47,829 nucleotides of DNA from an uncultured Bacilli bacterium (GCA_947632205.1 CANROK010000003.1:1-47829), one strand, 5' to 3'. Positions 16,728-25,970 are shown, counted from the stretch's first letter. Program-made: numbers and translations. Notes: generated by a model from the letters alone, not told the origin.

Positions 16728-19307
16728 TTATTTAGCATCATACCAATTTATTCCGGTATTTATTTCAATTTTTAAAGGTACTTTTAATTTTACAACATTT
16801 TCCATAGCATCTTTTAATAATTCTTTTAATTTATCTACTTCATCTTCACATGCATCAATAATAATTTCATCATGAATTTGTAAAATCATTTCACTTTTTA
16901 AATTATTTTCTTGCATTCTTTTATATACTTCAATCATTGCTAATTTCATAATATCGGCACTTGACCCTTGAATTGGTGTATTTAAAGCCATTCTTTCCCC
17001 CATTGTTCTAATATGATAATTTGTATTTTTTAATTCTTGAATTTTTCTAATTCTTCCAAACATTGTTTTTACTTCCCCTGTGTTATAAGCATAACTAACA
17101 ATGTCAGTCATATATTTTTTTACTCCTGGATAAAGTTCATAATATTTATCAATAAAATGTTTAGCAGAGGCAGCTGAAATATTTAAGTTTTCTCCTAAAC
17201 CAAAACCACTTATTCCATAAACAATACCAAAAATAACAGCTTTAGCCATACTACGCATTTGTTTAGTTACTTCACTTTCTTTTATACCATGAATATCTGC
17301 AGCCACTTTAGTATGAATATCTTCATTATGAATAAAGGCATCAATTAACTCTTGGCAATCCGAAATATGGGCAAGTATTCTAAGTTCTATTTGCGAATAA
17401 TCAGCACTTAATATTAAATCATTACTAGGGATAAAAGCTAATCTTATCTTCTTACCTAATTCATCTTTTACTGGTATATTTTGTAAATTTGGTTCAATAG
17501 ATGATAATCTGCCAGTTCTTGTTAAAGTTTGATTAAAAATAGTGTGAATTTTTCCATCAGATAAAACATAATCAGGTAATCCTTCAATATATGTAGATAA
17601 TAATTTAGTTAGATTACGAAATTCTAAAACTTTAGGAATTATCGGATGGGTATTTATATATTTAGTTAAAGTTTTACTATCTGTTTTATAACCACGATTT
17701 ATTTTTTTACTTTTTCCTATTTCCATTTTCTCAAATAACACAATACTTAATTGCTTAGGACTTGCTATATTAAATTCTTCACCACTTAATTCGTAAATTT
17801 CTTTACTAATTTGTTCAATTTTTTCAGTTATTTCTTTTTGCATTTTTGCAAGAGGACTTTCATCGAATTTAAAACCATTTACTTCCATATTGGCTAAAAC
17901 TTCAATTAAAGGCATTTCTATTTTATTAAACACTTCTTCTTGTTTAGTTTCTGCAATTTTTTTTAATATTTCATCAGTATAATTATAAATAAAATGACTT
18001 TTTAAGCAAATATTATTTTTTAAATTAACAAAATTATTTTTTTTATCTTCATCATAACTTGCTATATCTATATTATATTTATGCATTAAATTACTAATAT
18101 CTTCACTAGCAGGATAATCAACTAAATAAGATGCCACCATTAAATCACACTTACAATTTAATCTAATATTAAATTTAACTAATATTTTCTTTAAATCATA
18201 TGTTACAATATTTTTATCTTTTATTAAAGGTATGATATTATTAATTAATTCTTTTTTAATAAAATAAGTATTATTTTTATCTGTTATAGCTAAACCCAAA
18301 ATATTACCCTTGTGATAATTTATATCATCTACTTCTAAATAGATAGCAATATTTTGTTCTAATTTTAAAGTTTCTAGATTATCTACTTCAATAATATTTA
18401 AAATATTTTCTTCTTTTATTTCCTTTAATTCTTCTTTTTCATCATTTACTTTTAAATTTTTTAACATAGAATAAAATTCTAATTCTTCATATATTTTTTT
18501 CAACTCTTCATAATGAATCCCATTATATTTAAATTCTTCAAAAGAAACTTCTAAAGGTACTTCTCTATATATAGTGGCTAATTCATAACTCATATAAGCA
18601 TTTTCTTTATCATTTAAAAGTTTTTCTTGCGTTTTACCTTTAATTTCATTTATATGATCATAAATACCATCTAAAGAGCCATATTCTTGTAATAATTTTA
18701 AAGCTGTCTTTTCACCAATACCTTTAACTCCCGGAATATTATCAGATGAATCACCCATTAAAGCTTTTAAATCAATTATTTTAATTGGTTCTATTCCATA
18801 CTCTTGTTTAAAAGATTCATTATTAAAACGTATAAATCCCGTTTGTTTTAATAATTTCATTTCCGTTTCAAAACTTATTAATTGCAGTAAATCTTTATCA
18901 CTAGATACAATTAAAGAATAATATTCTGGATTTTTTTCTGCTATATTTACCACTGTTCCAATAATATCATCGGCTTCATATGGACACATTTCTAAATATT
19001 TTATTCCCATTGCATCAAGTATTTTTCTTGCCATTGGCATTTGTAATTTTAAATCATCTGGTGTTTCACTTCTTCCTTCTTTATAAAAATCATATTTTTC
19101 TTTTCGAAAATTTTTACCAATATCAAAAGCCACCATCATATATTCTGGATTTTCTTCATTAATGATTTTATTTAACATTCCAACAAAGCCATATAAACCA
19201 TTGGTTGGAAACCCTTTACTATTCCGCATAATTGTTCCTGTATAGGCAGTTGCATAATATGAACGAAACATTAAATTATTACCATCTACCAAAACTACTT
19301 TTTTCAA
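16728..19307 (-). CDS. polA: DNA polymerase I
   Basis: Gap-filling and primer-removing polymerase, 859 residues. The N-terminal ~290 residues are the 5'-3' exonuclease (VDGNNLMFRSYY, MVAFDIGKNFRKE, GDSSDNIPGVKGIGEKTA). The middle domain lacks the DxE metal site of a 3'-5' proofreading exonuclease, as in Bacillus PolA. The C-terminal polymerase has motif A SADYSQIELRILAHI, motif B (RSMAKAVIFGIVYGISGFGL) and motif C IHDEII. The start is TTG 19307 after AGGTGAAG; no ATG lies closer. Divergent from sigK. Confidence 0.97.
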   Translation of the reverse strand: MKKVVLVDGNNLMFRSYYATAYTGTIMRNSKGFPTNGLYGFVGMLNKIINEENPEYMMVAFDIGKNFRKEKYDFYKEGRSETPDDLKLQMPMARKILDAMGIKYLEMCPYEADDIIGTVVNIAEKNPEYYSLIVSSDKDLLQLISFETEMKLLKQTGFIRFNNESFKQEYGIEPIKIIDLKALMGDSSDNIPGVKGIGEKTALKLLQEYGSLDGIYDHINEIKGKTQEKLLNDKENAYMSYELATIYREVPLEVSFEEFKYNGIHYEELKKIYEELEFYSMLKNLKVNDEKEELKEIKEENILNIIEVDNLETLKLEQNIAIYLEVDDINYHKGNILGLAITDKNNTYFIKKELINNIIPLIKDKNIVTYDLKKILVKFNIRLNCKCDLMVASYLVDYPASEDISNLMHKYNIDIASYDEDKKNNFVNLKNNICLKSHFIYNYTDEILKKIAETKQEEVFNKIEMPLIEVLANMEVNGFKFDESPLAKMQKEITEKIEQISKEIYELSGEEFNIASPKQLSIVLFEKMEIGKSKKINRGYKTDSKTLTKYINTHPIIPKVLEFRNLTKLLSTYIEGLPDYVLSDGKIHTIFNQTLTRTGRLSSIEPNLQNIPVKDELGKKIRLAFIPSNDLILSADYSQIELRILAHISDCQELIDAFIHNEDIHTKVAADIHGIKESEVTKQMRSMAKAVIFGIVYGISGFGLGENLNISAASAKHFIDKYYELYPGVKKYMTDIVSYAYNTGEVKTMFGRIRKIQELKNTNYHIRTMGERMALNTPIQGSSADIMKLAMIEVYKRMQENNLKSEMILQIHDEIIIDACEDEVDKLKELLKDAMENVVKLKVPLKIEINTGINWYDAK

Positions 19308-19345
19308 TTTAACTTCACCTAACTATATTATATCTAAAAAAGCAC

Positions 19346-19373
19346 ACATTTTAAAGAATTTATTTTATACAAA
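19346..19373 (+). promoter_or_regulatory. sigK: Possible SigE-like promoter of sigK
   Basis: ACATTTT (19346-19352), 13 bases, TATACAAA (19366-19373). It shows partial agreement with the SigE pattern and the same 13-base spacing as the candidate ahead of spoIVA. In Bacillus sigK is first switched on by SigE. Weak evidence. Confidence 0.25.
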
Positions 19374-19410
19374 AAAGAAATTAACATATAATTTATTAGG
19401 ATGTGTTATA

Positions 19411-20097
19411 ATGTTTTTAAATTTTTTAAATTTAATTAAAAATATGCTTTTTTTTACCGGTTCTTATGGTAATAATGTTTTTCCTCCTCCCTTGAGTAAC
19501 GAGGAAGAAAATTTATATGTTGATAGAATGTTAAAAGGTGATAAAGATGCTCGGTGCAAACTAATTGAACATAATTTACGTTTAGTTGCTCATATTGTAA
19601 AAAAATTTGATAATAAAAATACTGATACTGACGATTTAATTTCAATTGGTACTATTGGCTTAATAAAAGGTATTGATACATACAAAAAAACACCAACAGT
19701 TAAAATAACAACTTATGCTGCTCGGTGCATTCAAAATGAAATATTAATGTATTATAGGAGTAATAAAAAGAATCAATATACAATTTCCCTAAACGATTCC
19801 ATTGGCTATGATAAAGAAGGTAATGAAATTAATTTAGTAGATATGCTAGAAGATAAAAATGAGGATATTTTAGATACTATCCAAATAAAAGATAATATTA
19901 ATTTATTAAATAAATATATGAAAAAATTAAATAAAAGAGAAAAAGAAATAATAATTAAAAGATATGGTTTAAATAATGAAAAAGAACTAACCCAAAAAGA
20001 AATAGCAGATTATTTAGGTATATCAAGAAGTTATGTTTCTAGAATTGAAAAAAGAGCATTAACAAAAATATTAAGAGAATTTAAATTAAACAAATAA
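19411..20097 (+). CDS. sigK: Sporulation sigma factor SigK, with pro-sequence
   Basis: Late mother-cell sigma factor, 228 residues. After the N-terminus, GSYGNNVFPPPLS matches the SYVKNNAFPQPLS of B. subtilis SigK. Then come region 2 (IEHNLRLVAHIVKKFDN, DDLISIGTIGLIKGI, TYAARCIQNEILM), the DKEGNEI linker, and region 4 (GISRSYVSRIEKRALTKILREF). The first ~20 residues (MFLNFLNLIKNMLFF) are hydrophobic and correspond to the pro-sequence that the membrane protease SpoIVFB removes in Bacillus. So activity is probably controlled by regulated proteolysis. The gene is continuous, with no skin-type element. AGGATG precedes the ATG. It ends at a terminator shared with the convergent transporter gene. 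Confidence 0.92.
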   Translation: MFLNFLNLIKNMLFFTGSYGNNVFPPPLSNEEENLYVDRMLKGDKDARCKLIEHNLRLVAHIVKKFDNKNTDTDDLISIGTIGLIKGIDTYKKTPTVKITTYAARCIQNEILMYYRSNKKNQYTISLNDSIGYDKEGNEINLVDMLEDKNEDILDTIQIKDNINLLNKYMKKLNKREKEIIIKRYGLNNEKELTQKEIADYLGISRSYVSRIEKRALTKILREFKLNK

Positions 20098-20129
20098 AAA
20101 AATACTGAATTCTTACTTCAGTATTTTTT
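20097..20129. terminator. Bidirectional terminator between sigK and the transporter
   Basis: AAAAAATACTGAA, loop, TTCAGTATTTTTT: a perfect stem with A and T runs on both sides, ending both convergent genes. Confidence 0.85.
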
Positions 20130-20131
20130 AA

Positions 20132-21652
20132 TTAAATATAAGTCATTACAGTGAATAATACTAATAGAATAATTAACATTCCAAGAGCAAATATCCAAAT
20201 ATATTTAAACCATGTCTTATAGTCAATTTTTAAATATGATAAACCAACTAACAATAATGCACTAGTTGGAATAACTAATTGTACCCAACCATATAAAGTA
20301 ACAAATATAGTATGAATAATAGTTACATTATCAGCAAAATTATTTATAAAATATGGAGCAATTGTATATGCTGTAAAGTCTAAATATGAATAGAATGTAC
20401 TAGAGATAATTGCTACTAAAGATGTTAAATATGGATTGAAATTAGAACTTATTTTAGCAATTAAATAAGCAATAGTTGGAACATATAGACACATATAGGC
20501 AATAACCATAATTGCAAAAACTCCAATTACAAATAATACTGGTTTTAAAATTTTCTTTAATCCTTCTAAGCAACCATCAATATATTCATCAATTTTTATT
20601 TTACCAACTATTGCTACAATTATTGAAGCAATAATTAAAATAGTAGATAAAACAAATAAATCCCAAGTTCCAAAAGGACCAATATTACTTTGAGATGAAG
20701 GAATAACATAATTTCCTAAAAGGTATCTTACAATTGGAAATTCACCAATTTGTAAATCTAATAACCAACTATGGAAATTACTAAATGCTGTAATACCAAA
20801 TGAATCTTCCCATTTAACAAAGCCCAAAATTACTATAATAAATAAGATTGTTAAACCAATAATTGGTAGTACAATATTTCCTTTCTTTTCTACTTTTTCT
20901 ACTTTAAATGGATCATCATCCATTTCATCAACATTTTTATTTTTCAATACTTTTTTAATATGTAAAATTGTAAAGAAATTAAATAATATAAATCCAATGG
21001 CTGTAATTAAGAAACGATATAATATTCCTTCAGTATTACTTACTGAAAAATAATAATTTATCCAATATAATCCTTCACTACCATAAGTTACACCCATTAA
21101 GCCAACTAATATTGAACCAAATGTTATGACAAAAGCACTTATTTTATCAAGTTTCATTGCAAGAGCAATTGATATTAATAATGGTACAAATGTTAATACA
21201 GCATAAGTATCAGCAAATAATGTCGTCATAACTACAATTAGTAATGAACTTAATATTGCAAATAATATTTCCTTTCCTTTTAATTTTTCAGCTACAGTTA
21301 AAACAAATTTCTTATATCCTTTGCTTTTTGATAAAACACCATAAAAGGCACCAAGAACTAGTAAGAAAATAATTTTATCATGTGCTAAATAAATGGAATT
21401 ATAGATAACATTAGGAATATCTGAAATTCCAAGTGGACTTAATCCTCTTCCAGCAAATTCACTAGAATAGTAAAAACCATTACTTACTTCAAAAATCCAA
21501 GTAAGAGCAAATGCTAAACCAATGAATAAGAAAATCCATTTGGCTAAACTATGTTTCTTAGATTTTTTAACAATAAGAAATCCAGCTACTATTGCTAATA
21601 ATAAAATAACTACTAGACATATAATTCGACCCCAAGTCATTTCTGCTGTCAT
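20132..21652 (-). CDS. Multi-pass transporter of the YfcC/DcuC-like ion transporter superfamily
   Basis: A 506-residue membrane protein with about 12-13 hydrophobic helices and two halves separated by a charged cytoplasmic loop (KNKNVDEMDDDPFKVEKVEKK), the plan of the YfcC/ArcD/DcuC group. Members carry C4-dicarboxylates, basic amino acids or short-chain fatty acids. The helices include polar signatures such as TLFADTYAVLTFVP and VGLMGVTYGS but do not settle the substrate. ATG 21652 follows a perfect AGGAGGTAAAAA. Monocistronic. Substrate and coupling ion are unknown; amino acid or dicarboxylate exchange is inference. Confidence 0.7.
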   Translation of the reverse strand: MTAEMTWGRIICLVVILLLAIVAGFLIVKKSKKHSLAKWIFLFIGLAFALTWIFEVSNGFYYSSEFAGRGLSPLGISDIPNVIYNSIYLAHDKIIFLLVLGAFYGVLSKSKGYKKFVLTVAEKLKGKEILFAILSSLLIVVMTTLFADTYAVLTFVPLLISIALAMKLDKISAFVITFGSILVGLMGVTYGSEGLYWINYYFSVSNTEGILYRFLITAIGFILFNFFTILHIKKVLKNKNVDEMDDDPFKVEKVEKKGNIVLPIIGLTILFIIVILGFVKWEDSFGITAFSNFHSWLLDLQIGEFPIVRYLLGNYVIPSSQSNIGPFGTWDLFVLSTILIIASIIVAIVGKIKIDEYIDGCLEGLKKILKPVLFVIGVFAIMVIAYMCLYVPTIAYLIAKISSNFNPYLTSLVAIISSTFYSYLDFTAYTIAPYFINNFADNVTIIHTIFVTLYGWVQLVIPTSALLLVGLSYLKIDYKTWFKYIWIFALGMLIILLVLFTVMTYI

Positions 21653-21730
21653 TTTTTACCTCCTATAAAAATTATAACACTACCATTTATAAAAAAAAAG
21701 CATTTTTGCTTTTTTCTCTTAAATAAATTA

Positions 21731-21753
21731 AAAAAAGATCTCTATGAGATCTT
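21731..21753 (-). terminator. Terminator of the NPKTG surface protein gene
   Basis: Minus strand AAGATCTC-ATA-GAGATCTT followed by TTTTT, eight perfect pairs. Confidence 0.8.
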
Positions 21754-21761
21754 ATACTTTA

Positions 21762-22307
21762 TTAGATTTTATACATTTTTGATTTATTTCTTGTTGCTAG
21801 ATAAGCACCAGCAGCCATTACAACAATTGCACCTAAAGCTATATAAGGTAATGTAGAACCAGTTTTTGGATTTGATTGAGCCGGTGTATTTGGTGTAGCT
21901 GTTTGAAGATTATAACTTACTTCACAACCTGCAGTATCTGATTCTGTATAAGTATAATTTAAAATTCTACCATCCCAAGTTGAAGCAGCACCATTAATAT
22001 GTTTAATAGTTACATTCCAAATTACAGCACCATCTTTTGTAACTTTTTCAATTCCTTTAATTTCCCATTCAAGTGTGGCAGATGGTTCAAGAGTTACGTT
22101 ATCAACAACTGCACCATTTACTGGTGTAAAGGAAATAGTTTTTTCAGTTACACTATCATCACTTATAACAACATTAAATGTACAATTATGTTGTTTGCCA
22201 TTAACTGTACAACTTGGTGGACTAACTAATTGAGTTGTAGCATGTACAACCATTGGAACAAAAAGTGCTATTATAAACATTACCATTATTCCTAAATTTT
22301 TCTTCAT
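21762..22307 (-). CDS. Sortase-anchored surface protein with NPKTG sorting signal
   Basis: An exported 181-residue protein: signal peptide MKKNLGIMVMFIIALF with cleavage near VHA-TT (residue 23), one beta-rich domain of about 110 residues (two Cys near its start, one later), a short Pro/Asn/Thr linker (ATPNTPAQSNP) and a C-terminal sorting signal. That signal is NPKTG at residues 146-150, followed by a hydrophobic helix and the positive tail RNKSKMYKI. The domain is not recognised. NPxTG-type motifs suit class B-like sortases, and a class B sortase gene is divergently transcribed 125 bases away. That sortase is the obvious candidate to attach this protein (inference). Confidence 0.82.
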   Translation of the reverse strand: MKKNLGIMVMFIIALFVPMVVHATTQLVSPPSCTVNGKQHNCTFNVVISDDSVTEKTISFTPVNGAVVDNVTLEPSATLEWEIKGIEKVTKDGAVIWNVTIKHINGAASTWDGRILNYTYTESDTAGCEVSYNLQTATPNTPAQSNPKTGSTLPYIALGAIVVMAAGAYLATRNKSKMYKI

Positions 22308-22432
22308 TTTATCCTCTCCTACTCTCTATTATGTCAACATTATAGCATAAAAATACAAAAAACAACATATTTTTAAATTTTTTTTATTAAAATATGTCAA
22401 ATTGTGTTATTATATATAATAGGAGAAGTATT

Positions 22433-24049
22433 ATGAATAAGTTGTTATTTCAAATTAAAGATAGTAAACTTTTAGTTCAAATAAAAAGACGTTTAAGTAC
22501 TGATCAAAAAAATATTATTAATACTAATGTAATTAGTCAAAACGAATTATTATTTAGTGATGAATATATTACAAGTAATATAAAAATAATGCATAGTTTT
22601 ATTAAAGAATTAGTTAACAATTATAATTTAGATACTTTAGTTATAAAAGAATATAGTATTGCTCCTTTAATATTAGAAGTTATTGGAGGCATTACTAAAT
22701 TAAAAGTATTACAATTACTTGAAGAATCTATTTTAACTTATAAAATATGTGAAAAAATTATTAAAACTAATACTATAAAGTATATATCAGTTTATAATAT
22801 TCCAACATTTTTATTAGAAATGTTAGATAAAGAAAATATAACTGTATCCTCTAGAAACGAAATATTATTTTCTAGTAAATTTATGGCTTATAACAATTTA
22901 GATAATTATTCTGCTATTTATTATAAAACTAAAATAGTTTTAAATTTTCCTTTAATGAAAGATGATGAAGAAGATTTTGAAGCTTTTATTAAAAATAATC
23001 GTTATTTAAAACATATATATATAAATAAAATTAATAAAAATGATTTAGAAAATGTATTAGAAATTATTGATAAAGAAAAATTAAAAAATATTAAAATACA
23101 TGTAGAACAAAATATAAATGACATTGAATTAATTGAATATTTGAAAAAAATAAATAAAAAGAATGCTAAAACAAAGAGAATTCAATTTAAAATTGATTAT
23201 TCTAAAGAATATTTAGAAGACAACCTAATGAGTCAAGTTCAATTAAATACCATTAAATTATGCATAGTAATTTCTCTATTTTTTGTAAGTTCTCTAATAT
23301 TATATGTTTTTTATTCTAATTATGTATCTATGCAAAAAGTTGATAATATTAAAGAAGATATAACATCAGCCATTGCTAATTATGTAGATGAAAATAATTA
23401 TGATGAAGATTCTACCCCAGATAACAACACTGAAAATGATAATGATAATAATTTAGAGCCACCACTAGTAACTGATAAAAAAGAAATAACTAAAGATATG
23501 AAAGCGTTATTAGAAATAAATAAAGATACAGTTGGCTGGCTAAAAGTTAATAATACCAATATTGATTATCCAGTAGTGCAAAGTAAAGATAATGATTATT
23601 ATTTAACACATAATTTTAAAGATGATGAAGATAAAAATGGATGGGTATTTATTGATTATCGAGCTGATATGGAAAATTTAAGTAGTAATACTATAATATT
23701 TGGTCATAACATGTATTATAGTGGTGTTATGTTTGGAACATTATATAAAGTTAAATTTTCAAGTTGGTATGAAAAAGAAGAAAATCAAATAATAGAATTT
23801 AGTAATTTGTATAAAAAAATGAAATGGAAAATATTTTCTATTTATGTAGTTCCAAAAACCACTGATTATTTAATTGCCGAATTTAGTACCAAAGATAATT
23901 ATCAAAAATTCTTAGATATGATAACGAAAAGAAGTATTCATAATTTTAATACCGAAGTAACAACGGATGACAAAATAATTACTTTATCTACATGTACAAA
24001 TAATAGTAAAAGCCGTCTAGTTGTCCATGCCGTGTTATTAGATGATTGA
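22433..24049 (+). CDS. Class B sortase fused to a large N-terminal cytoplasmic domain
   Basis: A 538-residue membrane protein. The C-terminal ~180 residues are a class B sortase: VGWLKVNNTNIDYPVVQ, the catalytic His425 in FGHNMYYSG, Cys521 in LSTCTNN and Arg528 in SRLVVH. A transmembrane helix lies at about residues 275-297, followed by an acidic Asn/Asp-rich linker. Ahead of it is an unusual ~270-residue domain, predicted cytoplasmic, of alternating short helices and strands (Leu/Ile-rich; partly leucine-rich-repeat-like to the eye) that I cannot assign. Usual SrtB proteins are about 240-280 residues with only a short N-terminal anchor. ATG 22433 follows AGGAGAAG. The TGA stop shows that UGA is not read as Trp. 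Confidence 0.88.
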   Translation: MNKLLFQIKDSKLLVQIKRRLSTDQKNIINTNVISQNELLFSDEYITSNIKIMHSFIKELVNNYNLDTLVIKEYSIAPLILEVIGGITKLKVLQLLEESILTYKICEKIIKTNTIKYISVYNIPTFLLEMLDKENITVSSRNEILFSSKFMAYNNLDNYSAIYYKTKIVLNFPLMKDDEEDFEAFIKNNRYLKHIYINKINKNDLENVLEIIDKEKLKNIKIHVEQNINDIELIEYLKKINKKNAKTKRIQFKIDYSKEYLEDNLMSQVQLNTIKLCIVISLFFVSSLILYVFYSNYVSMQKVDNIKEDITSAIANYVDENNYDEDSTPDNNTENDNDNNLEPPLVTDKKEITKDMKALLEINKDTVGWLKVNNTNIDYPVVQSKDNDYYLTHNFKDDEDKNGWVFIDYRADMENLSSNTIIFGHNMYYSGVMFGTLYKVKFSSWYEKEENQIIEFSNLYKKMKWKIFSIYVVPKTTDYLIAEFSTKDNYQKFLDMITKRSIHNFNTEVTTDDKIITLSTCTNNSKSRLVVHAVLLDD

Positions 24050-24050
24050 T

Positions 24051-24083
24051 TAAAAAAAATGATTTTTCAAAAATCATTTTTTT
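24051..24083. terminator. Bidirectional terminator
   Basis: AAAAAATGATTTTT / AAAAATCATTTTTTT hairpin between the convergent sortase and TasA-like genes. Confidence 0.8.
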
Positions 24084-24726
24084 AGAAGTTTGCATCACAA
24101 GTAAATGAAGTTACGGAAAATGTAAATGTTACAGTTTTATCTGCCAATGCATCTTGTATTACATCTTTTTTATTAATAAATCTAAATTGTGCTGTTATAT
24201 TTTGTGGTGATTCTTCGGTTAAACCAGAAAAGCTCCCACTTACATCAAAACCATTTGTAAAATCAGTATTACTATTAAAATCATAATCACTATTATTTAC
24301 CGATAATATTAATTGATCATTTGATTTTCCTTCCATATTTGTAAATGTTGAATATAAATTACCTAACATTGTAACATGTAAAGTAAAATGACAAGTAAAT
24401 GTTCCCGGACCAGTAACAGTTATTGTTCCAATAGCTGGTTTTTCTGTTTGACTTTCAGTTGGTACACCATTAGTAGTAGCATAATAAGTTTTATCTTCAC
24501 CAGCATTCATTAAAAGAGGTCTAGTTAATACTAACGATAAATTAGGACCATTGGCTATAGCGACAGCACCCATTGCTGGAAAAGTTGCACTACCAGTAGT
24601 AGTTTGTGATTTATCTACTGACTCAACTGATATATAAGCAAATGTAGCTCCGATTACTAAAGTTAATAAAGCGACAATAGCAATTATTGAAGGTAATAAT
24701 ATTTTTTTATTATTATTCATTATCAT
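24082..24726 (-). CDS. TasA/camelysin-like surface protein with N-terminal membrane segment
   Basis: A 214-residue protein with an N-terminal hydrophobic segment (IIAIVALLTLVIGATFAYIS, residues ~13-32). The GATFAYIS phrase is typical of SipW-processed TasA/CotN/camelysin-type proteins, whose mature forms build matrix fibres or surface layers. The rest is Ser/Thr/Asn-rich and beta-like, with Cys at about 112 and near the C-terminus that could form a disulfide. No sorting motif is present. No SipW-like signal peptidase gene is in the window, so export by SipW is inference. GGGAGTG precedes ATG 24726, and a near-consensus SigA promoter lies 30-60 bases upstream. Confidence 0.65.
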   Translation of the reverse strand: MIMNNNKKILLPSIIAIVALLTLVIGATFAYISVESVDKSQTTTGSATFPAMGAVAIANGPNLSLVLTRPLLMNAGEDKTYYATTNGVPTESQTEKPAIGTITVTGPGTFTCHFTLHVTMLGNLYSTFTNMEGKSNDQLILSVNNSDYDFNSNTDFTNGFDVSGSFSGLTEESPQNITAQFRFINKKDVIQDALADKTVTFTFSVTSFTCDANF

Positions 24727-24753
24727 TAACTACACTCCCTTTACTATAAAATT

Positions 24754-24783
24754 ATTATATAATAAAAGCTGGGATACTGTCAA
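24754..24783 (-). promoter_or_regulatory. Strong SigA promoter of the TasA-like gene
   Basis: Minus strand TTGACA (24778-24783), 18 bases, TATAAT (24754-24759): both hexamers are perfect consensus. It implies high vegetative expression and not sporulation-specific control. Confidence 0.8.
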
Positions 24784-24822
24784 ATTTTCAAATTTAAAAT
24801 TTACGAAAATTTACTAAATTTA

Positions 24823-25899
24823 CTAAATATATTTTTCCATTTGTTCTAAATTTAATTGTAATCTTATATTATTTGGATCTAGTTCAAAAGCTTTTTTAAC
24901 ATTTTCATAGGCCTCTTGATATTTTTTTAAATTAAAAGCACATAAACTATTTAAATCATATATAAAACTATTCCAAGCAAATTGTTCATTAATATAACTA
25001 TTACTTTTTTCTTTAATTTTAAAGGCCTCTTGTAAAAGATTATATGCTTCTTCATATCTTTTTTCATCATAATACATAAAAGCTAATTCCACATAACTTT
25101 CTCTTAAATAAGGTGCTTCCAACATAGCTTTTTTATACCATTCTTCAGCTTTATCTCTTTCATTTTTAGCAGTATAAGAACGAGCAATAAAGCGCATTGA
25201 GGCACATCTTTCATCTTTCCAAGTAGCATTTTTTAATTCTAAATGTTTCTTTAAAGTTTCAATAGCATCATCCCATCTTTGATAATGCATATATTCTCTT
25301 CCTAAATAATGCATATTTCGATCATCATAAGGATCTTCTTTTACACTTAATTCCAGTAATGGTAAATAACTACTTCTACTTTTACTAAGATCAGGATGAT
25401 GATTTATAATTATGTTTTCACAAATAATTTCTTTTTCCGGCTTCAAAGGTTTTAAAACTTCATGAACAGGATGTGTCCATTTATACATTTTATTTTTATG
25501 AATTTTATTGGCTAAAAACGTTGTTGCAGGTTTTCCATATTCATCAAATGACCAATTATATGTATATCTTACTCTAGTAATATCATCATTCCAAACTTTT
25601 AATAATTCTTCTTTCCATCCGGGAACAAATTCTTCATCTAAATCGGTACATATACAAATATCATATTCAGAAGGAACCAGATTTAAAGCTTCATTTCTAG
25701 CTACATCAAAACGCCAAGGAATAATTTCTTTAACTGTAACATCTACTCCTTTACTTCTTAAAATATCTACAGTTTTATCAGTTGAGCCAGTATCAAGAAC
25801 TACTATTTTATCTGCATCCTTCATTGAATCAGCCCATTTAGCTGCAAAAATCTCTTCATTTTTTGAAATAGCATAAACGCATATTTTATAATTTTTCAA
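24823..25899 (-). CDS. Family 2 glycosyltransferase with C-terminal TPR repeats
   Basis: Residues 1-200 are a GT-A glycosyltransferase of the SunS/YceO-like family-2 type: ISKNEE at the N-terminus, LDTGSTDKT, the DxD metal site in CTDLDEEF, and HPVHEVL. Residues ~205-358 are tetratricopeptide repeats (for example DKAEEWYKKAMLEAP and YQEAYENVKKAFELDPNN), a protein-binding scaffold. It is cytoplasmic, with no membrane helix. Such enzymes glycosylate peptides or surface polysaccharides; the acceptor is unknown. The nearby collagen-like protein, rich in Thr, is a possible acceptor by analogy with BclA (inference). The start is TTG 25899 after AGGTGAT. Confidence 0.82.
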   Translation of the reverse strand: MKNYKICVYAISKNEEIFAAKWADSMKDADKIVVLDTGSTDKTVDILRSKGVDVTVKEIIPWRFDVARNEALNLVPSEYDICICTDLDEEFVPGWKEELLKVWNDDITRVRYTYNWSFDEYGKPATTFLANKIHKNKMYKWTHPVHEVLKPLKPEKEIICENIIINHHPDLSKSRSSYLPLLELSVKEDPYDDRNMHYLGREYMHYQRWDDAIETLKKHLELKNATWKDERCASMRFIARSYTAKNERDKAEEWYKKAMLEAPYLRESYVELAFMYYDEKRYEEAYNLLQEAFKIKEKSNSYINEQFAWNSFIYDLNSLCAFNLKKYQEAYENVKKAFELDPNNIRLQLNLEQMEKYI

Positions 25900-25944
25900 A
25901 ATATCACCTAAGATATTTTATGCCAAATTTAAAAACTTGGGTAA

Positions 25945-25970
25945 TAAAAAAATCCTTATAAAAAGGATTT
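25945..25970 (-). terminator. Terminator after the sigma4/alphaCTD-like gene
   Basis: Minus strand AAATCCTT-(loop)-AAGGATTT followed by T5-6. Confidence 0.75.

Noticed and set aside
22433..24053. Possible Mycoplasma-type code (UGA = Trp) in this AT-rich genome
   Set aside because: Tryptophans are TGG throughout (for example the Trp-Trp of the transposase), and TGA ends the sortase, nth and pncC genes directly before terminators or the next gene.
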